Shown here piece by piece: positions 43,259-53,088 of a stretch of 64,000 nucleotides of DNA. A program made the position numbers and the translations under genes. The notes under the pieces are model-generated. The model saw only the letters and a list, made by a program, of their open reading frames with translations, did not search any database and was not told the DNA's origin. The stretch comes from Thiodiazotropha sp037384425 (GTDB taxonomy: Bacteria; Pseudomonadota; Gammaproteobacteria; Chromatiales; Chromatiaceae): the NCBI GenBank assembly GCA_037384425.1, contig JARROA010000013.1, positions 29,977-93,976 on the forward strand. Direction: 5' to 3'. The number at the start of each line of letters is the position of its first letter. Positions within the stretch are counted from its first letter, which is position 1.

Positions 43259-43878
43259 TCGGTCGCTTGCGCGGTGAGATCGCGATCAAGCAGGCCCCGT
43301 TTCTGCTGCTCGACGTCAACGGTGTCGGCTACGAGTTGGAGGCGCCGCTGTCCACCTTCTTCACCCTGCCCGAGACCGGCCACAAGGTGACCCTTTACAC
43401 CCACCTGGTGGTGCGGGAGGATGCCCATGTGCTCTACGCCTTCGCCACCGAGTCGGAGCGGGCCCTGTTCCGCAGCCTGCTCAAGGTGAGCGGGGTCGGC
43501 GCCAAGATGGCGCTGGCGATTCTCTCCGGCATGAGCGCCGAGGAGTTCGCCCGCTGTGTGGAGTTCGAGGATGTGAGTGCCCTGGTGCGGCTGCCAGGCA
43601 TCGGACGCAAGACGGCGGAACGTCTGATCGTGGAGATGCGTGACCGGTTGGCCAGGTTGGGTGATCAGGTCGGCGTCGGGTCAGGCGTCAGCATGCCGTC
43701 AACCCAGCCGGCCGGACGCCCCCGCAGCGAGAAATCGGATGCGGTGGCGGCTCTGGTGGCGCTGGGTTACAAACCGCAGGAGGCCGACCGCCTGGTCAAG
43801 GCGGTGGCGAGTGACGGTATGGACAGCGAAGCGCTGATTCGGGCGGCGCTGCAGAGCACAGTCAAAGCTAAGAAGTGA
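43255..43878 (+). CDS. ruvA: Holliday junction branch-migration protein RuvA
   Basis: A 207-residue protein starting MIGRLRGEIA. The helix-hairpin-helix motifs are VSGVGAKMALAILSG and LPGIGRKTAERLIVEMRDRL, and the C-terminal domain III (DAVAALVALGYKPQEADRLV) contacts RuvB. It overlaps ruvC by four bases. A 215-base insertion-like inverted repeat separates it from ruvB. Confidence 0.97.
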   Translation: MIGRLRGEIAIKQAPFLLLDVNGVGYELEAPLSTFFTLPETGHKVTLYTHLVVREDAHVLYAFATESERALFRSLLKVSGVGAKMALAILSGMSAEEFARCVEFEDVSALVRLPGIGRKTAERLIVEMRDRLARLGDQVGVGSGVSMPSTQPAGRPRSEKSDAVAALVALGYKPQEADRLVKAVASDGMDSEALIRAALQSTVKAKK

Positions 43879-43880
43879 TG

Positions 43881-44036
43881 AGTTTTGAGTGTTGAGTTTT
43901 GAGTTGAATGTGTGCGGCTGTGCCGCACCGGCCTATTGATTTCATTCCCCTCAGTCGATGGGGATATGAAGGGAAATACAGTCGTGAGCGAAGCGAACTC
44001 CACCAACTCAAAACTAAAAACTCAACACTCAAAACT
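43881..44036. repeat. inverted-repeat element between ruvA and ruvB
   Basis: AGTTTTGAGTGTTGAG...TTTTGAGTTG at 43881-43906 is the complement of 44003-44036, except that the right arm has an extra seven bases. The ~95 bases between carry a degenerate REP core (GTGCGGCTGTGCCGCACC) and no open frame. It looks like a MITE or a REP-type insertion that splits ruvA from ruvB without coding for anything. Confidence 0.7.
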
Positions 44037-44093
44037 TGTCACTAATGAAGCGTGCCATCTGATATCGGTACAGCCTCAAAACGAAGGTAGCGC

Positions 44094-45140
44094 ATGATCG
44101 AACAGCCCAGACTCATCAACGGCGAGGCCACCGGCGAGGACGAAGCGGTCGACCGGGCCATCCGCCCCAAACGGCTGCAGGACTATGTGGGCCAGCCGGC
44201 GGTGCGCGAGCAGATGGAGGTCTTCGTGCCAGCCGCCCGCGGGCGCGGGGAGGCGCTGGACCATGTGCTGATTTTCGGTCCGCCGGGGCTCGGCAAGACC
44301 ACCCTGGCCCACATCATCGCCAACGAGATGGGGGTCAACCTGCGCCAGACCTCCGGTCCGGTGCTGGAAAGACCCGGTGACCTGGCCGCCCTGCTGACCA
44401 ACCTGGAACCTCACGACGTGCTCTTTGTGGACGAGATCCATCGCCTCAGCCCGGTGGTGGAGGAGGTGCTCTATCCGGCGATGGAGGATTTCCAGCTCGA
44501 CATCATGATCGGCGAGGGGCCGGCGGCGCGCTCGATCAAGCTCGACCTGCCCCCCTTCACCCTGGTCGGCGCAACCACCCGCGCCGGCCTGCTGACCTCG
44601 CCGCTGCGCGACCGTTTCGGTATCGTGCAGCGGTTGGAGTTCTACAACGTGGCCGATCTGGCACATATCGTCACCCGCTCGGCCGGCATTCTGAATATCG
44701 GAATCGACGCCGACGGCGCAGGGGAGATCGCCCGCCGTTCCCGGGGTACGCCGCGCATTGCCAACCGGCTGCTGCGGCGGGTGCGCGACTATGCCCAGGT
44801 CAAGGGCGACGGCCACATCTCCGCAGAACTGGCAGACGCCGCCCTCGGCATGCTCAAGGTGGACGCCAACGGTTTCGACGGCATGGATCGCCGTCTGCTG
44901 CTGGCGGTGATCGAAAAGTTCGACGGGGGACCGGTTGGTGTGGACAATCTGGCCGCCGCCATCGGCGAGGAGCGAGGTACCATCGAGGATGTGCTGGAAC
45001 CCTATCTGATCCAGCAGGGCTTCCTCATGCGCACCCCGCGGGGCCGGGTGGCGACGCGCACCGCCTACCTCCACTTCGGGCTTTCGCCCAAGGCGGGGGA
45101 GGGGGTGCCGTCGGAAGATGATCTCTTTCGTGAAATGTGA
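44094..45140 (+). CDS. ruvB: Holliday junction ATP-dependent helicase RuvB
   Basis: A 348-residue AAA+ motor. Walker A is GPPGLGKTTLAH, Walker B is VLFVDEIHRL, sensor 1 is LVGATTRAG with the Arg finger in PLRDRFG, and the C-terminal winged helix ends near LFREM. RuvB drives branch migration with RuvA. Its separation from ruvA by a repeat element is unusual for this operon. Confidence 0.97.
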   Translation: MIEQPRLINGEATGEDEAVDRAIRPKRLQDYVGQPAVREQMEVFVPAARGRGEALDHVLIFGPPGLGKTTLAHIIANEMGVNLRQTSGPVLERPGDLAALLTNLEPHDVLFVDEIHRLSPVVEEVLYPAMEDFQLDIMIGEGPAARSIKLDLPPFTLVGATTRAGLLTSPLRDRFGIVQRLEFYNVADLAHIVTRSAGILNIGIDADGAGEIARRSRGTPRIANRLLRRVRDYAQVKGDGHISAELADAALGMLKVDANGFDGMDRRLLLAVIEKFDGGPVGVDNLAAAIGEERGTIEDVLEPYLIQQGFLMRTPRGRVATRTAYLHFGLSPKAGEGVPSEDDLFREM

Positions 45141-45231
45141 CACATAAACCCCTGTAGACATGGGGAACTTGTCCCATTTAACTGACTCATAATACGGGAA
45201 CCGCATTCATCTTGGCGGTCTGATTTGGGGT

Positions 45232-45651
45232 ATGAACAGCAGTAACCGATTTGTCTGGCCGGTCAGGGTCTACTACGAGGACACCGATTCCGGCGGCGTG
45301 GTCTATTACGCCAACTATCTCAAGTTCATGGAGCGGGTGCGCACCGAATGGCTGCGCAGCATCGGTTTTGAACAGGATCGTCTGTTGGCTAAAGAGGGGA
45401 TCATCTTCGCAGTCCGCTCGGTCAATGTGGGATACCATCAGCCCGCCCGTTTCAACGACGCGCTGGAAGTTAGCGCGTCCCTGGCAGCCAAGGGCCGCGC
45501 CAGCCTCACCTTCCATCAGGAGGTCAGACGGGCGGAGGACGATCAACTACTCTGCAGCGGTGAGATAAAGATCGCCTGCGTGGATTTGAACAGCATGCGC
45601 CCAACACCGATTCCGCAAGCGCTTTTACTGGAGATCCCGGATGTCGACTGA
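45232..45651 (+). CDS. ybgC: YbgC-type acyl-CoA thioesterase, Tol-Pal associated
   Basis: A 139-residue hotdog-fold thioesterase with the signature YYEDTDSGGVVYYANYLKFME, whose Asp is catalytic. YbgC proteins hydrolyse acyl-CoA or acyl-ACP and are found at the head of the tol-pal operon. Its 3' end overlaps tolQ by 11 bases. It is the first gene of ybgC-tolQRAB-pal-cpoB here. Confidence 0.95.
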   Translation: MNSSNRFVWPVRVYYEDTDSGGVVYYANYLKFMERVRTEWLRSIGFEQDRLLAKEGIIFAVRSVNVGYHQPARFNDALEVSASLAAKGRASLTFHQEVRRAEDDQLLCSGEIKIACVDLNSMRPTPIPQALLLEIPDVD

Positions 45652-46315
45652 CCTCTCCATCACACATCTGATTTTGAACGCCAGCCTGGTGGTGCAGCTC
45701 GTCATCGCGCTGCTGGTGTTCGCGTCGGTCACCTCCTGGACCATGATCTTCGATCGCCGGCGGGTATTGCGAAAGGCCCTGCGCGCCGCCGACGAGTTCG
45801 AGTCCCGCTTCTGGTCCGGCGGCGACCTGGCGGAACTCTACCGCCAGATCGAGCGGGACGGGGAGGACGACTCGGGACTGGCGTCCATCTTTCGTGCCGG
45901 CTTCCGTGAGTTTGCCCGTCTGCGCACCAAAGGCCACAAGGACCCGATGGCCATGGTGCAGGGCGCCCAGCGCTCCATGCGGGTGTCACTCAACCGGGAG
46001 GTGGACCGGCTGGAGAATCATCTCAGCACCCTGGCCACCATCGGTTCCACCAGCCCCTACGTGGGCCTGTTCGGCACCGTCTGGGGCATCATGAACTCCT
46101 TCACGGCACTGGGTAACGTCAAGGCCGCGACCCTGGCGCTGGTGGCGCCCGGTATCGCCGAGGCCCTGATCGCCACCGCCATCGGTCTATTCGCGGCGAT
46201 CCCGGCAGTGGTGGCCTACAACCGCTACTCCAACAAGGTGGAGCGGCTGAACAACCGCTACGACGATTTCCTGGAGGAGTTCACCACCATCCTGCAGCGC
46301 CAGGTGGGCAACTGA
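45641..46315 (+). CDS. tolQ: Tol-Pal motor protein TolQ
   Basis: A 224-residue inner-membrane protein of the MotA/TolQ/ExbB type, with TM1 near residues 12-35 and two more helices around STSPYVGLFGTVWGIM and ATAIGLFAAIPAVVAYNRY. With TolR it uses the proton gradient to energise TolA for outer-membrane constriction at division. It starts inside the ybgC 3' end, 13 bases before tolR begins. Confidence 0.96.
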   Translation: MSTDLSITHLILNASLVVQLVIALLVFASVTSWTMIFDRRRVLRKALRAADEFESRFWSGGDLAELYRQIERDGEDDSGLASIFRAGFREFARLRTKGHKDPMAMVQGAQRSMRVSLNREVDRLENHLSTLATIGSTSPYVGLFGTVWGIMNSFTALGNVKAATLALVAPGIAEALIATAIGLFAAIPAVVAYNRYSNKVERLNNRYDDFLEEFTTILQRQVGN

Positions 46316-46328
46316 CGGAAAAACCTCG

Positions 46329-46753
<425 letters not shown>

Positions 46754-46754
<1 letters not shown>

Positions 46755-47638
46755 TGTTTTCGATTATCAAACGCAGCCCTCTGGCCGTCACGCTGGCGAT
46801 TCTGCTGCATCTGGCGATCGTCTTCTTCCTCATCTTCGGCATGGAGTGGGAGCTGTTTCCAAAGCGGGTCGAACCCAAGGTCAATGTGGTGCAGGCGCAT
46901 ACGGTGGATGCGGAGCAACTGCGCCAGAAGGAGGCCGAAGAGAAGGCCAAGGAGCGCAAGCAGATCGAGCAGGAGGCACAGAAGCGCAAGCAGGCGGAAG
47001 CGCAGAAGCGCAAAATCGCCGAAGAGAAGAAACGAAAAGCGGAGCTGGAGGCCAAACAAAAGGCGGAGGCGGAAGCCAAACGCAAGGCCGAGGTCGAGGC
47101 TAAACGCAAGGTCGAGGCCAAACGCAAGGCGGAAGCCGAAGCGAAACGCAAAGCGGAGGCGGAGGCCAAACGCAAAGCGGAGGCCAAACGCAAGGCGGAA
47201 GCCGAAGCCAAGCGCAAGGCGGAAGCTGAGGCCAAACGCAAGGCGGAAGCGGAAGCCAAACGCAAGGCCGAAGAGGCGGCCAGGCTGGCGGCGGAGCAGG
47301 CCGAGCGGGAGCGGGCGCTACAGGAGCAGCTGGCGGCGGAACAGAATGCGCGCGAGATCGATCGCTATGTGGCAGTGATCAAGCAGCAGGTGGGACGGAG
47401 CTGGCTGCGTACCGGCCTGCCGGGGGAAGAACAGCTCAGCTGCCGGCTGCGGGTGCGCCTGATCCCCGGTGGCGAAGTGATACCGGGAGGGGTGAGCATC
47501 GTCCAGAGCAGCGGGAATGCCGCTTTCGATCGTTCGGTGGAGGCGGCGGTCTACAAGGCCTCGCCGCTGCCGGTGCCGAGCGGCCCTCTGTTTGAATCCT
47601 TCAGGAATCTCACGTTAGACTTCAAACCTAGCAAATAA
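46754..47638 (+). CDS. tolA: cell envelope protein TolA
   Basis: A 294-residue protein: an N-terminal TM anchor (PLAVTLAILLHLAIVFFLIFG), a long helical domain of Lys/Ala/Glu-rich repeats (AKRKAEAE units, about residues 55-205), and a C-terminal domain (about 205-294; EIDRYVAVIKQQVGRSWLRTG) that binds TolB/Pal. Repeats make its reading frame prone to length change between strains. It lies between tolR (one-base overlap) and tolB. Confidence 0.94.
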
Positions 47639-47653
47639 CTGATTGTTAAAGAA

Positions 47654-48946
47654 ATGAAAAAGATACTCATTGCGTGCTTTCTCTCGCTGGCCTGGCTGCA
47701 GACCGCGCTGGCCGACCTGACCATCGAGATCACCGAGGGCGTTGAGGGCGCGCTGCCGATCGCGATCGTACCTTTCGGCTGGCAGGGGGCCGGCAGTCCG
47801 CCGGTGGACGTCTCCGGCGTGATCGATGCGGACCTGCAGCGCAGCGGCCGCTTCAAGACCATTCCCCAGGTCGACATGTTGTCACGTCCCACCACGGCCG
47901 AAGCGATTGAGTTCAAGGACTGGCGGGCGCTGAATGCGGAGTACCTGGTGGTGGGACAGATCCGGCCCCAGGGTACCGGCGGCTATGAGATCCGCTTCCT
48001 GCTGTTCGATGTCTACAAGGGCGAGCAGCTGACCGGGTACACCATCCCCACGACGATGCCCAACCTGCGTGCCACCGCTCACCGCATCGCCGACCTGATC
48101 TACGAAAAGCTGCTGGGCGTGCCCGGCGCCTTCGCCACCCGGGTTGCCTACATCACCTCGGTGACGCAGGCCGACGGTAAAAAGCGCATCGATCTCAACG
48201 TGGCCGATGCGGATGGCTACAATCCGGAGACCATCGTCAGCTCCACCGAGCCGTTGATGTCGCCGGCCTGGTCGCCGGACGGCCGCAAGATCGCCTATGT
48301 CTCCTTCGAGGGGGGGCAGTCTGCGATCTACGTGCAGGAGGTCTACACCGGCAAGCGGCAGAAGGTGACCGGCTTCAAGGGCATCAACGGCGCACCGGCC
48401 TGGTCCCCCGACGGCACCAAGCTGGCCATGACCTTGTCCAAGGACGGCAATCCCGATATCTTCGTCTTCGACCTGGCGACCCGTAAGCTGCGCCCGATCA
48501 CCCGTCACTACGCCATCGACACCGAACCGGCCTGGTCGCCCGACGGCCGCAATCTGGTCTTCACTTCGGACCGGGGCGGCAAGCCGCAGATCTACCGCGT
48601 CTCCGCCTTTGGTGGCCGCGCCGAGCGGGTGACCTTCCAGAACAGTTACAACGCCCGCGCCTCCTACTCTCCGGACGGCAAGCTGCTGGCTCTGGTGACC
48701 AGCGATAACGGCAACTTCCGGATTGCGGTGCAGGATCTCGATTCTGGCGTGATGCAGGTACTGAGCCAGGGCAGCCTGGACGAGTCGCCCAGCTTCGCGC
48801 CCAACGGCAGCATGATCATCTACGCCTCCAAGTCGGGCTATCGCGGTGTGCTGGCGGCCGTCTCCGTCGATGGCCGGGTACGCCAGAAACTCGCCTTGCA
48901 GGAGGGTGATGTGCGTGAGCCCGTCTGGTCCCCATTCAAGAAATAG
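47654..48946 (+). CDS. tolB: Tol-Pal periplasmic protein TolB
   Basis: A 430-residue protein with signal peptide (KKILIACFLSLAWLQTALA), an N-terminal alpha/beta domain, and a C-terminal beta-propeller built from repeated AWSPDG motifs (SPAWSPDGRKIAYVS, APAWSPDGTKLAMTL, EPAWSPDGRNLVFTS). It links TolA to Pal. Length matches the family (430). Confidence 0.97.
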   Translation: MKKILIACFLSLAWLQTALADLTIEITEGVEGALPIAIVPFGWQGAGSPPVDVSGVIDADLQRSGRFKTIPQVDMLSRPTTAEAIEFKDWRALNAEYLVVGQIRPQGTGGYEIRFLLFDVYKGEQLTGYTIPTTMPNLRATAHRIADLIYEKLLGVPGAFATRVAYITSVTQADGKKRIDLNVADADGYNPETIVSSTEPLMSPAWSPDGRKIAYVSFEGGQSAIYVQEVYTGKRQKVTGFKGINGAPAWSPDGTKLAMTLSKDGNPDIFVFDLATRKLRPITRHYAIDTEPAWSPDGRNLVFTSDRGGKPQIYRVSAFGGRAERVTFQNSYNARASYSPDGKLLALVTSDNGNFRIAVQDLDSGVMQVLSQGSLDESPSFAPNGSMIIYASKSGYRGVLAAVSVDGRVRQKLALQEGDVREPVWSPFKK

Positions 48947-48974
48947 TGTTCGACTCATGAAGGAGAAACATCCC

Positions 48975-49508
48975 ATGAACAAACTGCTGACCCTGTGGGT
49001 CTCTCTCATCTTTTCCCTGGTCGTCCTGGCGGGTTGCTCCTCGACCCCGAGCGGTGACCGACAGACCGGCGCCGATGTCTCCGAGCAGTCGATGGGCGCC
49101 GATGCTGGCGGTGCCAGCACCTCCGCGGCCAGCGCCGGCGAGGCCTGGCAGGGTGATCCGCTGGAGAATCCCAACAGCCTGCTGGCCACTCGCGTGATCT
49201 ACTTCGATTACGATCAGAGCACGGTGCGCGCCGACTATCTCGACGTGATCAGCGCCCATGCCGACTATCTGGCGGCCAATCCCCAGGTGGTGTTGCGTCT
49301 GGAGGGCCACGCTGATGAACGCGGCACCCGGGAGTACAACCTGGGGCTGGGCGAAAACCGCGCCAACGCAGTGCGCAGTCTGATGATGGCTCAGGGCGTG
49401 GCCGACAATCAGCTGGTGGTGGTGAGCTACGGCGAAGAGCGTCCCGCTACCTATGAGCACAACGAAGAGGCCTGGGCGCTGAACCGCCGGGTCGAACTGG
49501 TCTACTGA
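48975..49508 (+). CDS. pal: peptidoglycan-associated lipoprotein Pal
   Basis: A 177-residue lipoprotein. GGAG lies nine bases before the ATG at 48975. The signal ends in the lipobox LAGC, so the Cys (residue ~21) is lipidated and anchored in the outer membrane. The OmpA-like domain (VIYFDYDQSTVRADY, LEGHADERGTREYNLGLGENRA) binds peptidoglycan. A longer open frame upstream lies within tolB in another frame. Confidence 0.96.
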   Translation: MNKLLTLWVSLIFSLVVLAGCSSTPSGDRQTGADVSEQSMGADAGGASTSAASAGEAWQGDPLENPNSLLATRVIYFDYDQSTVRADYLDVISAHADYLAANPQVVLRLEGHADERGTREYNLGLGENRANAVRSLMMAQGVADNQLVVVSYGEERPATYEHNEEAWALNRRVELVY

Positions 49509-49521
49509 TCGGGAGTCAGGC

Positions 49522-50355
49522 ATGAAGATCCCAACCCCATTCCGGACCGTCCTGGTCCTCGCCATGCTAGCCTCGGTCTCGAATCCAATCTGGGCCGAGA
49601 ACGGCAAACTGAGTACCGAGCAGCGGCTGGAGCGGCTGGAGCGGTTGATGCGCAATCAGAACATGGCCGACCTGGTCTATCAGGTTCAACAACTGCAGCA
49701 GGAGGTCCAGCGTCTGAACGGCGAGCTGGAACTGCAGAAACATGCCATGGATGCCATGAGCAAGCGGCAGCGGGATCTCTACCTGGATATCGATCAGCGC
49801 CTGAGCCGGATGCAGCCGGGGACAGGCGCCGCCATGCCGGCGCCCACCGCTGTCACGCCGCCCCCAGTACCGAGTGCGCCGCCCGCCGTTGCGCCGACGG
49901 CAGCGGCGCCCGTGGTAGCGACACCCCCACCCACGGCCGCGGCCACTCCGGGCACCCCGCCTGATCCGAAAAAGGAGGCGGAGGCCTACCAGAGCGCCTT
50001 CAATCTGCTCAAACAGGGCCGCTATCCCGAGTCGATCAAGGCCTTCAGGGCCTTTCTCGAGGACTATGCGGGTGGCAGCTACGAGGACAACGCCAAGTAC
50101 TGGCTGGCAGAGGCGAGCTATGTGAATCGGGACTTCGACACCGCGCTGCAGGATTTCAGCCGGGTCCTGATCGACCACCCCAAGAGCGCCAAGGTCCCCG
50201 GCGCCATGCTGAAGATGGGCTACATCTTTTACGAGCAGCAGGCCTGGGACAAGGCGCACGAGGTGCTCACCCGGTTGCAGAACGACTACCCCGGCAGCAC
50301 TGAGGCGCGGCTGGGCGAGAAACGTCTGCAGCGGATGGAGAAAGAGGGGCATTGA
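49522..50355 (+). CDS. cpoB: Tol-Pal accessory protein CpoB (YbgF)
   Basis: A 277-residue exported protein. After the signal peptide comes a coiled coil (about residues 30-95; TEQRLERLERLMRNQNMADL), then a Pro/Ala/Thr-rich linker (about 100-150), then a TPR domain (AYQSAFNLLKQGRYPESIKAFRAFL). CpoB couples peptidoglycan synthesis to Tol-Pal during constriction. It is the last gene of the tol-pal set, 13 bases after pal. Confidence 0.94.
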   Translation: MKIPTPFRTVLVLAMLASVSNPIWAENGKLSTEQRLERLERLMRNQNMADLVYQVQQLQQEVQRLNGELELQKHAMDAMSKRQRDLYLDIDQRLSRMQPGTGAAMPAPTAVTPPPVPSAPPAVAPTAAAPVVATPPPTAAATPGTPPDPKKEAEAYQSAFNLLKQGRYPESIKAFRAFLEDYAGGSYEDNAKYWLAEASYVNRDFDTALQDFSRVLIDHPKSAKVPGAMLKMGYIFYEQQAWDKAHEVLTRLQNDYPGSTEARLGEKRLQRMEKEGH

Positions 50356-50386
50356 GCGGTGGCACCCCGGGTGCCGCCATCGCCAC

Positions 50387-51028
50387 ATGACGCGTCTGCG
50401 CATCACCGAGATCTTCTATTCCCTGCAGGGGGAGAGCCGCACTGTCGGCTGTCCCACGGTCTTCGTGCGCCTGACCGGCTGTCCCCTTCGCTGCAGCTAT
50501 TGCGACACCGCCTATGCCTTCAGCGGTGGGGAGTGGCTGCCGCTGGAGACGATTCTCGAGCGGGTGGCGGCCTATGCGCCCAGGCATGTCTGCGTGACCG
50601 GTGGTGAACCCCTGGCGCAGAAGGGGGCAAGCGAACTGCTGAAGCGTCTCTGTGACTGTGGATACGAGGTCTCTCTGGAGACCAGCGGGGCACTCGATAT
50701 CGGCGAGGTGGACCGGCGGGTCGCGCGGGTGATGGACATCAAGACCCCCTCGTCCGGCGAATCCCCGCGCAATCTGATGAGCAATCTCGACCATCTTGGC
50801 GATCGCGACCAGGTCAAGTTCGTGATCGGCGACAAGGCCGACTACCTCTGGAGCCGTGACCTGCTGCAGGCACATCGACTGCACGAGACCTGCGAGGTCC
50901 TGTTCTCGCCGGTGCACGGAAGCCTTGAGGCCGGCCAGCTGGCCGAGTGGGTACTGCGCGACCGTCTGCCGGTGCGCTTTCAGCTGCAGCTGCACAAGCT
51001 GCTGTGGGGCGAGGAGCCGGGACGATGA
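50387..51028 (+). CDS. queE: 7-carboxy-7-deazaguanine synthase
   Basis: A 213-residue radical SAM enzyme of queuosine synthesis. The cluster cysteines are Cys32, Cys36 and Cys39 in RLTGCPLRCSYCDT, preceded by the family's FYSLQGESRTVG motif. It converts carboxytetrahydropterin to CDG. It overlaps queC by four bases (ATGA), so the two are made together; their location after cpoB is common in gammaproteobacteria. Confidence 0.96.
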   Translation: MTRLRITEIFYSLQGESRTVGCPTVFVRLTGCPLRCSYCDTAYAFSGGEWLPLETILERVAAYAPRHVCVTGGEPLAQKGASELLKRLCDCGYEVSLETSGALDIGEVDRRVARVMDIKTPSSGESPRNLMSNLDHLGDRDQVKFVIGDKADYLWSRDLLQAHRLHETCEVLFSPVHGSLEAGQLAEWVLRDRLPVRFQLQLHKLLWGEEPGR

Positions 51029-51708
51029 GCGGCAAGCGGGCGGTGGTGCTGCTTTCCGGCGGGCTCGATTCGGCCACCGTGCTGGCCATCGCCCGCGATC
51101 AGGGCTATCGCTGCCATGCCCTGAGCATGGCCTATGGGCAACGCCATGTCGCCGAGTTGGCGGCAGCCGCGCGGGTGGCGCATGCGTTGCGGGCGAAGGC
51201 GCACAAGGTGGTGTCGATCGGTCTTGACAGTTTCGGCGGTTCGGCTCTGACCGACAGTGCGATCGATGTACCGGAGACCATGGGGGAGGGGATTCCCGTC
51301 ACCTATGTGCCGGCGCGCAATACAGTGTTCCTCTCCCTGGCCCTGGGCTGGGCCGAGGTGCTCGGGGCCCACGATATCTTCATCGGCGTCAATGCCGTCG
51401 ACTACTCAGGCTATCCCGACTGCCGGCCCCAGTTCATCGCCGCCTTCGAGAAGCTGGCCAACCTGGCCACCAAGGAGGGGGTCGAGGGGCGACCCTTCTA
51501 CATCCACACGCCGCTGATCGACCTGACCAAGGCGGAGATCATCCGTCGCGGCACGGCATTGGGTGTCGATTACGGTCTGACAGTCTCCTGCTATCAGGCT
51601 AACGAGGCCGGTGAAGCCTGCGGGGTTTGTGATTCCTGCCGTCTGCGCGCCAAGGGTTTTGCCGAGGCGGGGGTGCCCGATCCGACGCCGTATCGTTCCC
51701 GGGCTTGA
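51025..51708 (+). CDS. queC: 7-cyano-7-deazaguanine synthase
   Basis: A 227-residue ATP-dependent enzyme converting CDG to preQ0. SGGLDS at residues 11-16 is the PP-loop, and the C-terminal zinc site is CYQANEAGEACGVCDSC. The ATG at 51025 overlaps the queE stop. The open frame continues upstream inside queE but lacks homology there. Confidence 0.97.
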   Translation: MSGKRAVVLLSGGLDSATVLAIARDQGYRCHALSMAYGQRHVAELAAAARVAHALRAKAHKVVSIGLDSFGGSALTDSAIDVPETMGEGIPVTYVPARNTVFLSLALGWAEVLGAHDIFIGVNAVDYSGYPDCRPQFIAAFEKLANLATKEGVEGRPFYIHTPLIDLTKAEIIRRGTALGVDYGLTVSCYQANEAGEACGVCDSCRLRAKGFAEAGVPDPTPYRSRA

Positions 51709-51730
51709 AACAACAGACTACGAGAATTTC

Positions 51731-51787
51731 CGGTGCGGCAAGCCGCACCCTACAGGTGATCGAAGCGTAGGTGCGGCTTGTCGCGCC
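51731..51787. repeat. REP-like inverted repeat pair (GTGCGGC family)
   Basis: Left arm GTGCGGCAAGCCGCACC with CTACA; right arm GTAGGTGCGGCTTGTCGCGCC has three changes. It begins 22 bases after the queC stop codon. Confidence 0.85.
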
Positions 51788-51820
51788 GTTACCGATTTAG
51801 CGCGTTGTCTCGCTATATCT

Positions 51821-51880
51821 CGGTGGGGCAGGGCCCCAACCTACAGTAGATCAATGCGTAGAGTGGGGCCCTGCCCCACC
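51821..51880. repeat. second-type inverted repeat (GTGGGGC family)
   Basis: GGTGGGGCAGGGCCCCAACCTAC on the left pairs with GTAGAGTGGGGCCCTGCCCCACC on the right. It lies directly after the GTGCGGC pair, in the convergent gap between queC and the reductase gene, where it may act as a two-way terminator. Confidence 0.8.
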
Positions 51881-51921
51881 AAAACACCAAACACGGCGAT
51901 GCACTGATTCGAGGTGCAAGC

Positions 51922-52788
51922 TCAGTGGTAGAGCAACTCCGCCCAGCGATCCTCGCTCACCAGCTTACGCTTCTGCTCCTGCCATTCGTCCTCGCCGCCG
52001 AAGGCGTCGCACATGGCTTTGTCGAAAGCCTGAGCGGCCTTCTCCTGACCGGCCAGGAAGACATGGGTGTGGTTGTCGCGCAGTAGGCGGCGACACTCCT
52101 CGATATGGGCCTTGAGGGTTTCTTCCAGTCTGTCGGCCTCGTTGGCCAGCGGCCGGTCGATGAGGGCGTCGAAGGCCTTGAAGGTGGCGTCGTCGTAGTA
52201 CTGGGTCAGATCGCTCTGCTTGTCGTTGAGGTAGAGCAGGTTCATGCCGCCCTTGTCGCCATAGAAGAGTCGCACATCCCCCTTCCAGCCCATGTGCTTG
52301 TCGTAGATCTGCTGAATGAAGGCGCGAAAGGGGGCGACGCCGGTGCCGGTGCCGATCATGAGCAGATTGCTGTGCGGATCAGCGGGGATCTTGAACGGGC
52401 TGCGGTAGGGGCCGGTGATGATGATCTTGTCACCGGGCTTGGCGTCACAGAGATAGTTGGAGGCGATGCCCGGATAGCGCTCGCCCGAGATTTCGTCCAG
52501 GTAGAAACAACGCCTCACCAGCAGCTCCAACTCGACCATCTCCGCATTGCCGTTCTGCGTCGGGTTGGCGATGGAGTAGCGGCGGTGGTGGTAGGGGTTG
52601 CCGAACTCATGCGGACCGGGAACCAGCACGCCGATGCTCTGGCCGACCCCATAACGGAATGCGGGATCGTCGATCTGCAAGACCAGTTGACGCACTTCGT
52701 CGGTGTTATCGGGGGTGATACGGGTGGTCGATTTGAGGATCGCTTCGCAGCTGTTGTCGATGATGTTCTCTTCCAGGTTCTCTGCCAT
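51922..52788 (-). CDS. ferredoxin--NADP(+) reductase
   Basis: A 288-residue FAD protein of the plant-type ferredoxin reductase family. The FAD motif RRYSIA, the NADP-loop LLMIGTGTGVAPFRAFIQ and the VFLAGQEKAAQAFDKAM segment are clear. It passes electrons between NADPH and ferredoxin. The C-terminus ends AELLYH, so the stacking aromatic is the penultimate residue. Longer than E. coli Fpr (248), closer to cyanobacterial-type bacterial forms. Confidence 0.88.
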   Translation of the reverse strand: MAENLEENIIDNSCEAILKSTTRITPDNTDEVRQLVLQIDDPAFRYGVGQSIGVLVPGPHEFGNPYHHRRYSIANPTQNGNAEMVELELLVRRCFYLDEISGERYPGIASNYLCDAKPGDKIIITGPYRSPFKIPADPHSNLLMIGTGTGVAPFRAFIQQIYDKHMGWKGDVRLFYGDKGGMNLLYLNDKQSDLTQYYDDATFKAFDALIDRPLANEADRLEETLKAHIEECRRLLRDNHTHVFLAGQEKAAQAFDKAMCDAFGGEDEWQEQKRKLVSEDRWAELLYH

Positions 52789-53088
52789 GGTTATTCTCTT
52801 GGATAGCGGCTGAATGGTCGTTTCGCGCAGACAGCAGGAGGTGCTGATATGACTCGATATTATAGTGAGTTTAGTCGGCCACCCGCCAGTCGGTTTGCGG
52901 CATAAACGGCGTCTCGGATGTGTGTGTGAGGCGGCTGGATAGGCGATGCACTGGGTGGCACACCCGCCTGTGCTGCCGCGGGCACTTACGATTACGCTGT
53001 TCGACTAGAAGAATTTGACAAAATAATAAAAAATCGAAAACCATGGACGCTATAGGAGATTGATAACCTCAAAAACCACTCAATCCAC
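52789..53088. other. 300-base divergent gap, no gene supported
   Basis: It is shared by the reductase (minus) and FIST (plus) genes. An AT-rich tract (53011-53040) includes TTGACA at 53015-53020, but no matching -10 sits at 16-18 bases. No hairpin repeat is present. Confidence 0.4.

Noticed and set aside
53015..53043. TTGACA upstream of the FIST gene as a sigma-70 promoter
   Set aside because: No acceptable -10 at 16-18 bases; the surroundings are simply AT-rich.
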